Positions 1 through 5,165 of a stretch of DNA of 5,165 nt are shown here, piece by piece. Under the pieces are notes generated by a model. That model was not told the DNA's origin. It searched no databases and was given only the letters and a program-made list of their open reading frames with translations. The position numbers and the translations under genes were made by a program. This stretch comes from Lysobacterales bacterium. GTDB lineage: Bacteria > Pseudomonadota > Gammaproteobacteria > Xanthomonadales > SZUA-36. The stretch covers positions 1 through 5,165 of the forward strand of contig DAOWGA010000261.1 in the NCBI GenBank assembly GCA_030637665.1. Direction: 5' to 3'. Positions within the stretch are counted from its first letter, which is position 1. The number at the start of each line of letters is the position of its first letter.

Positions 1-709
1 ATGGTTCCAACTGTTTCAGATCGGTTTCGGTGGCATTCCCGGCCGGCCGATAGGTGACGGCCCCGACGGCCATTCCCTGTGGCCGGGCTTCACCAACGTA
101 CCGAACGAGTTTATCGAGGCCTACTTCCCGCTGCGCATAGAGCGCTACGAGACCATTCCGGATTCCGGTGGCGCCGGCTTGCATCGTGGCGGTAACGGCC
201 TGACCGTGGCCTACCGTTTCCTGGCCGATGGCACGATCTCGGTACACGATGAGCGCTGGCTCACCTATCCCTGGGGCGTGAACGGTGGTGAGCCCGGTAT
301 GCGTTCCACCAAGCGCCTGGTGCGCCCGGACGGCAGCGAGCAGTGGCTGGGCGCCAAGTCCGAAGGCATCAAGGTGAAAGTGGGCGATCTGCTGTACTTC
401 AACACCTGGGGTGGCGGTGGCTGGGGCGACCCCTATGACCGCGACGCTGAACTGGTGCGGGCCGATGTGGACCGTTCTCTGGTCTCTGCCGAAGGCGCCA
501 AGCGCTATGGCGTGGTCATCGCCGATGATGGCTCCGTTGACGAAGCTGCCACCGAGACCTTGCGGGCCAGCCTGCGCGAGCAACGTGGCGAAGCCGGCCT
601 GTTCGATTTCGGCGGCACCATCGAGGAGATCAAGGCCCGCTGCAAGGAAGAGACGCATCTCGACCCGCCGGTGCCGCCCACCTTTGCTCATTCGGCGGCT
701 GATGCCTGA
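1..709 (+). CDS. Hydantoinase B / oxoprolinase family protein, C-terminal part (5' end outside window)
   Basis: This is the C-terminal end of a HyuB-type subunit, open from base 2 to a TGA at 707-709 (235 visible residues; the family is usually 500-600 residues or more, so over half is missing on the left). HyuB works with HyuA in ATP-dependent hydrolysis of cyclic amides such as N-methylhydantoin or 5-oxoproline; relatives are carboxylases (acetone, acetophenone) and caprolactamase. Visible family marks are FGGIPGRP near residues 9-16, DGPDGHSLWPG at 19-29, NVPNEF at 32-37, PLRIERYE at 43-50, the DSGGAG-RGGNG stretch at 54-66, and the late glycine-rich GGGGWGDP at 137-144, followed by the usual tail with ERD/YDRD- and SAEGAKRYGVV-like elements. 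The protein is cytoplasmic by family. Its stop overlaps the start of the next gene by 8 bases, so the two are probably co-translated. The exact substrate cannot be told from this fragment. An internal TTG at 179 is not the start: family homology continues unbroken upstream of it. Confidence 0.93.
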   Translation, partial: WFQLFQIGFGGIPGRPIGDGPDGHSLWPGFTNVPNEFIEAYFPLRIERYETIPDSGGAGLHRGGNGLTVAYRFLADGTISVHDERWLTYPWGVNGGEPGMRSTKRLVRPDGSEQWLGAKSEGIKVKVGDLLYFNTWGGGGWGDPYDRDAELVRADVDRSLVSAEGAKRYGVVIADDGSVDEAATETLRASLREQRGEAGLFDFGGTIEEIKARCKEETHLDPPVPPTFAHSAADA

Positions 710-1289
710 CCTCGAGCGTGCATCACAGGGCCTGGGCCAACACCCGGCCCTGGTGCTGGTTGATATCATCAAGGGCTTTACGGATCCCGATTGCCCCCTG
801 GGCTCGGCCGCGGATGACGTGGTTGAGGCCAATCGTAAGCTACTCGTTGCATTCCGCAGCAAGGGACTGCCGGTGTTTTTCACCACGGTGGTTTATCACA
901 ACGATCAGCAGGCCCGGGTATTCCGTGACCGGGTTCCCGCACTGGAACTGCTTCCGCCGGACTCACACTGGATCGAAGTCGATCCGCGGCTTGAACCGCT
1001 TGCCGGTGAGCGTATCGTAGAGAAGCAGTGGGCCAGCGGGTTCTTCAAAACGGATCTGGACGAGTCCCTCCGAGAACTGGGGGTGGATTCCCTGGTTGTC
1101 ACCGGCCTGACCACCAGCGGCTGTGTGCGCGCTACCGCTGTGGATGGGCTGCAATACGACTACAAAGTGGTTGTGCCGGTCGAGGCAGTGGGTGATCGCA
1201 ACCCGGATGCTCACCGCGCAAATTTATTCGATTTGAACGCCAAATACGCAGATGTGCTAGATTTGGACACGGTCTTGAACTACATTTAA
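702..1289 (+). CDS. Cysteine hydrolase, isochorismatase / N-carbamoylsarcosine amidohydrolase superfamily
   Basis: The gene encodes a complete 195-residue alpha/beta hydrolase that cleaves an amide or carbamoyl C-N bond through a Cys thioester. The catalytic triad is visible: Asp21 in LVLVDIIKGF at the end of strand 1, Lys108 in IVEKQWASGF, and Cys141 in the TTSGCVRATAVD signature. The spacing of Lys to Cys (33) equals that of N-carbamoylsarcosine amidohydrolase as I recall it (Lys144, Cys177). Arg166 in EAVGDR falls where that enzyme's substrate-carboxylate Arg202 would be; this is from memory. Thr137 fits the usual cis-peptide site before the nucleophile. The length is normal for the superfamily. 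The start ATG at 702 is chosen because the family fold begins about 15 residues after it; the frame stays open further upstream, but only as a shadow of the hyuB gene. The 8-base overlap with hyuB suggests translational coupling. N-carbamoylsarcosine or another N-carbamoyl amino acid is the likely substrate type given hyuB; maleamate or ureidoacrylate-type amidase activity is the alternative. Confidence 0.92.
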   Translation: MPDLERASQGLGQHPALVLVDIIKGFTDPDCPLGSAADDVVEANRKLLVAFRSKGLPVFFTTVVYHNDQQARVFRDRVPALELLPPDSHWIEVDPRLEPLAGERIVEKQWASGFFKTDLDESLRELGVDSLVVTGLTTSGCVRATAVDGLQYDYKVVVPVEAVGDRNPDAHRANLFDLNAKYADVLDLDTVLNYI

Positions 1290-1359
1290 AAATAGAAGGG
1301 CCAGATTTGATCAGACTACTGAGGGACAACAGCCGGCATTCGACCGGAAGGAGAGCAGT
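1290..1359 (+). other. Intergenic gap inside the putative operon
   Basis: Seventy bases separate the cysteine hydrolase from the TonB-dependent receptor. I see no GC-rich hairpin followed by a T run and no convincing -35/-10 pair. Read-through from the upstream enzymes into the receptor is therefore plausible. The gap is long enough to hide an internal promoter or a leader site that I cannot recognise. Confidence 0.5.
1348..1353 (+). promoter_or_regulatory. Ribosome binding site of the TonB-dependent receptor
   Basis: AAGGAG lies 6 bases before the ATG at 1360, a strong Shine-Dalgarno match at good spacing. It fixes that ATG as the start, in agreement with the signal peptide that follows immediately. 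Confidence 0.85.
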
Positions 1360-3942
1360 ATGAAATACTCAATCATCGCATTCACTTTCTTATCGACTGT
1401 CGCTGTTTTGACGGCCAGACCTGCACCACTTTATGCCCAAAGCAGTGAAAGCGACGACTACATGGTGATCGAAGAGGTCACTGTGACGGCCAGACGCAGG
1501 GAAGAAAGCCTGCGGGATGTTCCCGGTACCGTCACGGCCTTTACCAAGCAAAACCTGCAAAGCGCTGGCGTGCAGCGTGCCGCGGATTTCATCCGACTGA
1601 CACCCGGGGTGACCATTGTGGACGCTGCGGAAGTGGCTGATACCCAAGTGAATATTCGGGGTATCAACGGCGCACGAGACGCGGAAAACAGCTTCGCGTA
1701 CATCATCGACGGGATACTGTTGACCAACCCGGCCGCGGTCAACCGTGAATACACAGATCTTCAGCAAATAGAAGTCTTCAAAGGGCCGCAAGGTGCTATC
1801 TATGGCCGAAACGCGGCCGCCGGCGCGATTATCGTGACCACGACAGACCTCAGTGACGTGTGGGAAGTACATGGAGTGGTCAGCGCTGCCCAGGACAGCA
1901 GTTACCTGGCCAAGGTCTCGACATCCGGCCCTCTTGGTGACAACTGGAAATTGCGGATTTCAGGCGACTGGCGCGAGACGGATGGATTCTACAGAAACCA
2001 ATTTCAGAATAACGACCCGATTGTCGATAATCTTGAAAGTTACAATCTTAACGGGCGGCTGATTTGGGAGCCCAATGAAGACCTGACGCTAGACATGAAA
2101 TTGCGCTTGGGCAGGGTGGATGCCTCTTCCATCACGTTCAACTCGACCTTCAATCTTCCGGTTTTTGCTGAATTATTTCCAAGTCCGCCCGCATATCAGG
2201 ACGTCAACGACTATGACTTTCAATTCGACGCAAACATCATTTCCGACAATGATCAGGATGCAACCGAGTTTTCCACCAAGCTCGATTACGCAATGGACGG
2301 GATGAATTTCACAGGCTGGTTTCTTTACAGTGATATTGAAAACAACCTGATGTCCGACGGGACTTCGGCAGGTTTCGGTTTCTACCAATTTGAAACGGTT
2401 TGCAAGGACACGACCCTCGCGCTGGCAGGCTACCCGGTGCTGCCCCCGCAGTTCATCAACATCTCTCCGGGCAGCGTCATTTTTGACCCGGCCAATGGTT
2501 CTTTCTTAGGCGCTTACACACCCACCACCTGTGACGGCATCCAGGAACAGATCCGTAATCAGAAAGACTACAGTCTGGAGCTCCGATTGTCCTCCGACAC
2601 GGACAACAAACTGCAGTGGATGGCGGGTATTTATTTGCTCGACATCGACCGCGAGGTTGGTGTTTCCCTGAACAAGGACAGCGGAAGCACCCCCATTCGC
2701 GGTTTATATCAGCCTGAACCTGGACCGAATTCGACGGCTTCCCTGACCCATGACCAGTTTGACAGCAAAGTCTGGGCACTTTTCGGGCAGATTGAATATG
2801 ACGTGAATGATGATCTGGAGCTCTCTTTTGCGCTGCGCTATGACAAAGAGAAGCGTGAGGTCTCCAGCCTGGTGCCGTTCGATGCGCGACAGTCCTTTGT
2901 TGAGATAGACGCGCCATTTTTCGATGGCATCATCAATGACCCCCTGAATCCCGCTTTGAGTAACCTGGTCAACACAACAGGCGTCATCCCGGACAAGGAA
3001 GAGACCTTCTCCGAACTTCAGCCCAAAGTGGCTCTGAGGTGGGATGCCACCGCAAGCACTTCCATCTACGGCAGTTGGGGCGTTGGTTTCAAGGCCGGCG
3101 GATTCAATAACTCCGGCAGCGCGGATACCGTGGGTATCTTCATCAACGGCTTTATCAACTGCGGCAGCCCGACCGGAATATGTTACGCCGATGAGCTTGG
3201 CGTACCGCTGCCGGTCATCAATGATGATTTTGACAAGGAAACCTCCAGCGCCTTTGAAGTCGGCTTCAACAGTTTCCTGCTGGACGGCCGTTTGCGGTTG
3301 AACGGTGCGGCATATTACACCGAAGTCACCGATATGCAGTTCTTTGAATTCTTCGTTGGCACCTTTGGACTGCTTCGGGTTGTGTCAAATATTGACAAGG
3401 TTGAAATATCTGGTCTCGAATTGGGCGGCGACTGGGTCGTGAATGAAAACTGGCGCTTCTATGCCGGCGTGAATTTCCTGGACACCGAAATCAAGGAAAA
3501 CAGCTCCAGACCGGATACCGTGGGCAACCCGGCACCCTATACGCCCGACTTCACAGGCAATCTCGGTGGTGAATTCAGGTACCCGATCTCCGATTCCTTG
3601 TCAATTTTTGCCAGAGTCGACGCCCGTTGGGTGGGTGAAACATGGTTCCACACAGTGCAGGAAGGCGAGCGCCCGACCATCTTCATGCCATTGTTCGATA
3701 TGGGATTCGGCTTTGCACCGTTCGGCATCGCTGAGTATTCCATTGCCCGTCGTGATGAATACTCACTAGTCGACCTCAGGTTGGGCATCGGGGGAGACAA
3801 ATGGACCCTGACCGGCTTTGCGATGAACCTGACGGACGAAAAGTACATAGAAGAAGCCATCCCGGCACCGGAATTCGGCGGTGTCTTCAGCCATCCCGGC
3901 ACACAACGTCGCTATGGTGTGGAGTTAAGTTTCCGATACTAG
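1360..3942 (+). CDS. TonB-dependent outer-membrane receptor
   Basis: The gene encodes a complete 860-residue gated outer-membrane channel that takes up a bound ligand using energy passed on by TonB-ExbB-ExbD. Residues 1-26 form a signal peptide (Lys2, hydrophobic core to about Ala19, cleavage expected after LYA26). A TonB box, EEVTVTA, lies at 38-44 and is followed by the plug domain at about 50-162 (DVPGTVTAF, VNIRG at 97-101, YIIDG at 114-118, the IEVFKGPQGAIYGRNA motif at 137-152, GAIIVTTT). The rest is the beta-barrel, with YGSWGVGFKAGGFN at 570-583, MNLTDEKY at 822-829, and an outer-membrane-protein ending in alternating hydrophobic residues and a terminal Tyr (ELSFRY). Four Cys at 348, 391, 601 and 608 lie in probable surface loops. 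There is no extra N-terminal signalling domain, so no sigma/anti-sigma transduction through it is expected. It follows the hydantoinase-type genes on the same strand and is closed by a strong terminator. The ligand is unknown: the context suggests an amide or ureide substrate, but siderophores, vitamins or glycans cannot be excluded. Confidence 0.96.
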   Translation: MKYSIIAFTFLSTVAVLTARPAPLYAQSSESDDYMVIEEVTVTARRREESLRDVPGTVTAFTKQNLQSAGVQRAADFIRLTPGVTIVDAAEVADTQVNIRGINGARDAENSFAYIIDGILLTNPAAVNREYTDLQQIEVFKGPQGAIYGRNAAAGAIIVTTTDLSDVWEVHGVVSAAQDSSYLAKVSTSGPLGDNWKLRISGDWRETDGFYRNQFQNNDPIVDNLESYNLNGRLIWEPNEDLTLDMKLRLGRVDASSITFNSTFNLPVFAELFPSPPAYQDVNDYDFQFDANIISDNDQDATEFSTKLDYAMDGMNFTGWFLYSDIENNLMSDGTSAGFGFYQFETVCKDTTLALAGYPVLPPQFINISPGSVIFDPANGSFLGAYTPTTCDGIQEQIRNQKDYSLELRLSSDTDNKLQWMAGIYLLDIDREVGVSLNKDSGSTPIRGLYQPEPGPNSTASLTHDQFDSKVWALFGQIEYDVNDDLELSFALRYDKEKREVSSLVPFDARQSFVEIDAPFFDGIINDPLNPALSNLVNTTGVIPDKEETFSELQPKVALRWDATASTSIYGSWGVGFKAGGFNNSGSADTVGIFINGFINCGSPTGICYADELGVPLPVINDDFDKETSSAFEVGFNSFLLDGRLRLNGAAYYTEVTDMQFFEFFVGTFGLLRVVSNIDKVEISGLELGGDWVVNENWRFYAGVNFLDTEIKENSSRPDTVGNPAPYTPDFTGNLGGEFRYPISDSLSIFARVDARWVGETWFHTVQEGERPTIFMPLFDMGFGFAPFGIAEYSIARRDEYSLVDLRLGIGGDKWTLTGFAMNLTDEKYIEEAIPAPEFGGVFSHPGTQRRYGVELSFRY

Positions 3943-3947
3943 CCGGC

Positions 3948-3975
3948 AAAAAGCCCGGATTTTCCGGGCTTTTTT
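3948..3975. terminator. Bidirectional rho-independent terminator between convergent genes
   Basis: A perfect 12-bp inverted repeat (3948-3959 with 3963-3974) encloses a TTT loop. Its core is GCCCGGA/TCCGGGC, with an A run on the left and a T run on the right. It therefore reads as a hairpin plus U tract on both strands. It lies 5 bases after the receptor stop and about 30 bases beyond the stop of the convergent reductase, so it probably ends both transcripts. Confidence 0.92.
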
Positions 3976-4004
3976 CTCTCTGACGTTTGCCTCTGTGGTG
4001 GCCC

Positions 4005-4811
4005 CTATTTGGCAGGCATCATCTTTGCCATCATTCTCAGCAGGACACTTGGGAAAAAGCGCTTGAGCCACAGCGCCAGCATTTCCTTTCCCCCACCGAC
4101 CGGGATTTCCTGCTTGCCTTTGCGAAAACCTTTCATGATCACTTCGGCGCATCGTGTCACGTCCATGCCCTCTGCAATATCCTTGTCCATTTCACCAAAC
4201 GCTGCCCCATCGCCGAGTAGTGCGTTTGTGGAAATATTGGTGCGGATAAAACCCGGTGTGATGGTGGTCACTCTGATCCCGTGTCTGATCATTTCCACGC
4301 GCAGTGCATCAAAGAATCCCATCACAGCATGTTTGGCGGCGCAATAGCCGGTCCGGAAGGGTACGCCCAGTTTCCCGGTTACCGATGAAGTGATCACAAT
4401 GTGTCCGCTGCCCTGCTTCAACATCAGCGGCAGCACCGCCTTGGTCAATGCGATCTGGCCCAGCACGTCAACTTCCATCAGTTGCCGGTAAACCGACATA
4501 TCGGTGTCGATACACAGGGAGCGTTGTGAGATGCCCGCATTGTTGATCAGCATATCAATCCGGCCAAAGACCCCGGTAATTCGCTCTACTGCTGCCGGCA
4601 TGGCCTTGTGATCGGTCACATCCAGCGGCAGCACCAGGGTCTTGCCGGCCGGCAGGCCCTTGTCGATACAATGCTCACGTACTCTGTTCAGCTCTTCTTC
4701 GCGACGCGCTGAAAATACCAGCCTGGCGCCTTGCGCTGCGAATTGCAGCGCCAGTGCCTCACCGATTCCCGACGATGCACCCGTTATCCAAATGACTTGT
4801 TCCGAGAACAT
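4005..4811 (-). CDS. Short-chain dehydrogenase/reductase (SDR), classical type
   Basis: The gene encodes a complete 268-residue NAD(P)-dependent oxidoreductase, slightly longer than the usual 250. The Rossmann glycine motif TGASSGIG is at 10-17. Arg36-Arg37 after strand 2 suggest NADP(H) preference, Asp64-Val65 is the adenine-contact pair, NNAG is at 90-93, the catalytic residues are Ser143, Tyr156 and Lys160 (YCAAK), and PGFIRTN at 186-192 closes the cofactor site. The position normally held by the tetrad Asn, before the G of the helix-4 NxxG-like motif, is Asp115 (MEVDVLG). The pattern resembles the DHRS7 / 11-beta-HSD-like group of SDRs, whose bacterial substrates are mostly unknown. The last 25 residues (LALWLKRFFP, then Met- and Lys-rich) form a hydrophobic, basic tail that might touch the membrane. 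The start is fixed by a GGAGG site 6 bases before the ATG. The gene converges on the receptor and diverges from rraA, so it is probably transcribed alone. The substrate cannot be inferred. Confidence 0.94.
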   Translation of the reverse strand: MFSEQVIWITGASSGIGEALALQFAAQGARLVFSARREEELNRVREHCIDKGLPAGKTLVLPLDVTDHKAMPAAVERITGVFGRIDMLINNAGISQRSLCIDTDMSVYRQLMEVDVLGQIALTKAVLPLMLKQGSGHIVITSSVTGKLGVPFRTGYCAAKHAVMGFFDALRVEMIRHGIRVTTITPGFIRTNISTNALLGDGAAFGEMDKDIAEGMDVTRCAEVIMKGFRKGKQEIPVGGGKEMLALWLKRFFPSVLLRMMAKMMPAK

Positions 4812-4817
4812 GAAATT

Positions 4818-4822
4818 CCTCC
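4818..4822 (-). promoter_or_regulatory. Ribosome binding site of the SDR gene
   Basis: On the - strand, GGAGG (within TGGAGGAA) stands 6 bases before the ATG whose first base is 4811. It is a strong match that supports this start. Confidence 0.85.
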
Positions 4823-4855
4823 ACCATTCAATACCGCAAGTGATGACTCTTCCAA

Positions 4856-4878
4856 CGGGTATTCTATTCAGAATCCCG
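4856..4878. repeat. Imperfect palindrome in the divergent promoter region
   Basis: CGGG-T-ATTCT and AGAAT-CCCG form two 9-base arms with one bulged T, separated by ATTC. The element lies about 45-65 bases before the SDR start and overlaps the possible TAGAAT -10 box on the - strand. That placement would suit a repressor operator or a leader hairpin in the SDR transcript. No regulator family is recognised from the word itself. Confidence 0.5.
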
Positions 4879-5008
4879 CGACAAGAGCAGGGCGCCAGGT
4901 CAAAAACTTTCGAAAAAATGCAGGCTCCTAGCCTTCGCCGGTATTGTTTAACGCGACAAATTTCGCCGGAAGTGGTAGAAGATACACCAGCAATCCGGAC
5001 TCTGCATC

Positions 5009-5165
5009 ATGGCCTATTCAGTTCCCGACATCTGCGACGACTTCCCTGAGGACATCAGCGTCCTGGAACCCCTGTTTTCCGACTTTGGTAAAAAGCGACG
5101 TTTCAGTGGAGAAATCGTCACCATCAAGTGCTTTGAAGACAATTCCCTGCTGCGGGGCCTGGTCC
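5009..5165 (+). CDS. rraA: RraA, regulator of ribonuclease E activity, N-terminal part (3' end outside window)
   Basis: The first 52 codons are present and run off the right edge; the full protein is usually about 160 residues. RraA is a small cytoplasmic ring-forming protein that binds RNase E and lowers its mRNA-decay activity. The visible stretch matches the E. coli protein as I remember it: CDDFPEDISVLEPLFSDFG aligns with its CD-ED-V-EPLFS-FG pattern, and TIKCFEDNSLL (38-48) matches the conserved KCFEDN segment. An in-frame TAG at 4976-4978 with no other ATG, GTG or TTG between leaves the ATG at 5009 as the only start, although the Shine-Dalgarno is weak (GGA at 4997-4999). Databases often label this family 4-hydroxy-4-methyl-2-oxoglutarate aldolase, an activity of related proteins; the catalytic region is beyond the window, so that cannot be judged here. 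It diverges from the SDR gene. Confidence 0.93.
   Translation, partial: MAYSVPDICDDFPEDISVLEPLFSDFGKKRRFSGEIVTIKCFEDNSLLRGLV

Larger units (their letters stand above)
4812..5008. other. Divergent intergenic region between SDR gene and rraA
   Basis: This 197-base region must carry the promoters of both flanking genes. On the - strand, TAGAAT (4866 down to 4861) could be a -10 box for the SDR gene, but I find no good -35 at 16-18 bases. On the + strand I find no convincing promoter for rraA; TTGTTT at 4944-4949 is the best -35-like word and lacks a matching -10. An imperfect palindrome (4856-4878), a small inverted repeat (AGGCT/AGCCT, 4922-4934) and an 8-base direct repeat (TTCGCCGG at 4934-4941 and 4962-4969) are present. 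No small gene is evident. Confidence 0.5.

Noticed and set aside
179..181. TTG as start of the hyuB-like gene
   Set aside because: The frame is open to base 2 and carries strong family motifs upstream of it, so this is an internal Leu codon.
411..701. In-frame upstream extension of the cysteine hydrolase by 97 codons
   Set aside because: It lies wholly inside the well-supported hyuB frame, and its translation is a low-complexity Pro/Ala/Arg-rich shadow with no resemblance to the hydrolase family.
1333..1347. CCGG...CCGG before the receptor as a regulatory hairpin
   Set aside because: The arms are only four self-complementary bases and no T run follows; this is too weak to call.
1411..1425. 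VLTARPA in the signal peptide as a second TonB box
   Set aside because: It precedes the expected cleavage site after residue 26, so it would be removed from the mature receptor.
1390..1872. 160-codon open frame on the - strand
   Set aside because: It is antisense to the plug domain of the receptor, with no family features or ribosome binding site.
2477..2917. 146-codon open frame on the - strand
   Set aside because: It is antisense to the receptor barrel; its His/Arg/Cys/Pro-rich translation is typical of a shadow.
3537..3902. 121-codon open frame on the - strand
   Set aside because: It is antisense to the end of the receptor and has no recognisable content.
4642..5049. 135-codon open frame on the + strand across the SDR start and the intergenic region
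   Set aside because: It is antisense to the SDR gene, then crosses the intergenic region and enters rraA out of frame; it has no coherent protein character.

Overview
The window looks like chromosomal DNA of a Gram-negative gammaproteobacterium, plausibly a marine or otherwise oligotrophic one. The evidence is a large TonB-dependent outer-membrane receptor, which requires an outer membrane, and the start of an rraA gene of the RNase E-regulator type, which is closest in my memory to the gammaproteobacterial protein. I cannot name the genus; a Cellvibrionales-like lineage is a guess from the style of the receptor and the gene mix.

Left part (1-3942), all on the + strand. The window opens inside the last roughly 235 codons of a hydantoinase B / oxoprolinase-family subunit (HyuB-like). 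This overlaps by 8 bases a complete 195-residue cysteine hydrolase of the isochorismatase / N-carbamoylsarcosine amidohydrolase superfamily, with the Asp-Lys-Cys triad intact. After a 70-base gap without an evident terminator comes a complete 860-residue TonB-dependent receptor with signal peptide, TonB box, plug and 22-strand-type barrel. The simplest reading is one operon: the receptor imports a substrate, an ATP-dependent HyuA/HyuB-type enzyme (HyuA presumably lies upstream, outside the window) opens a cyclic amide ring, and the cysteine hydrolase removes a carbamoyl or amide group from the product. The known pathway of this shape is N-methylhydantoin to N-carbamoylsarcosine to sarcosine in creatinine breakdown, but the substrate here cannot be read from the sequence.

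Middle (3943-4004). A 12-bp perfect hairpin flanked by A and T runs sits between the receptor and a convergent gene and should terminate transcription in both directions.

Right part (4005-5165). A complete 268-residue short-chain dehydrogenase/reductase runs on the - strand. It is separated by a 197-base divergent intergenic region from the first 52 codons of rraA on the + strand. This half looks like ordinary chromosomal content and is probably functionally separate from the catabolic operon.

I see no RNA gene, CRISPR array, insertion sequence or clearly new system. The items most worth following are the pairing of the receptor with hydantoin-type enzymes, the composition shift between enzymes and receptor, the Asp in place of the usual catalytic Asn in the reductase, and a palindrome in the divergent promoter region.
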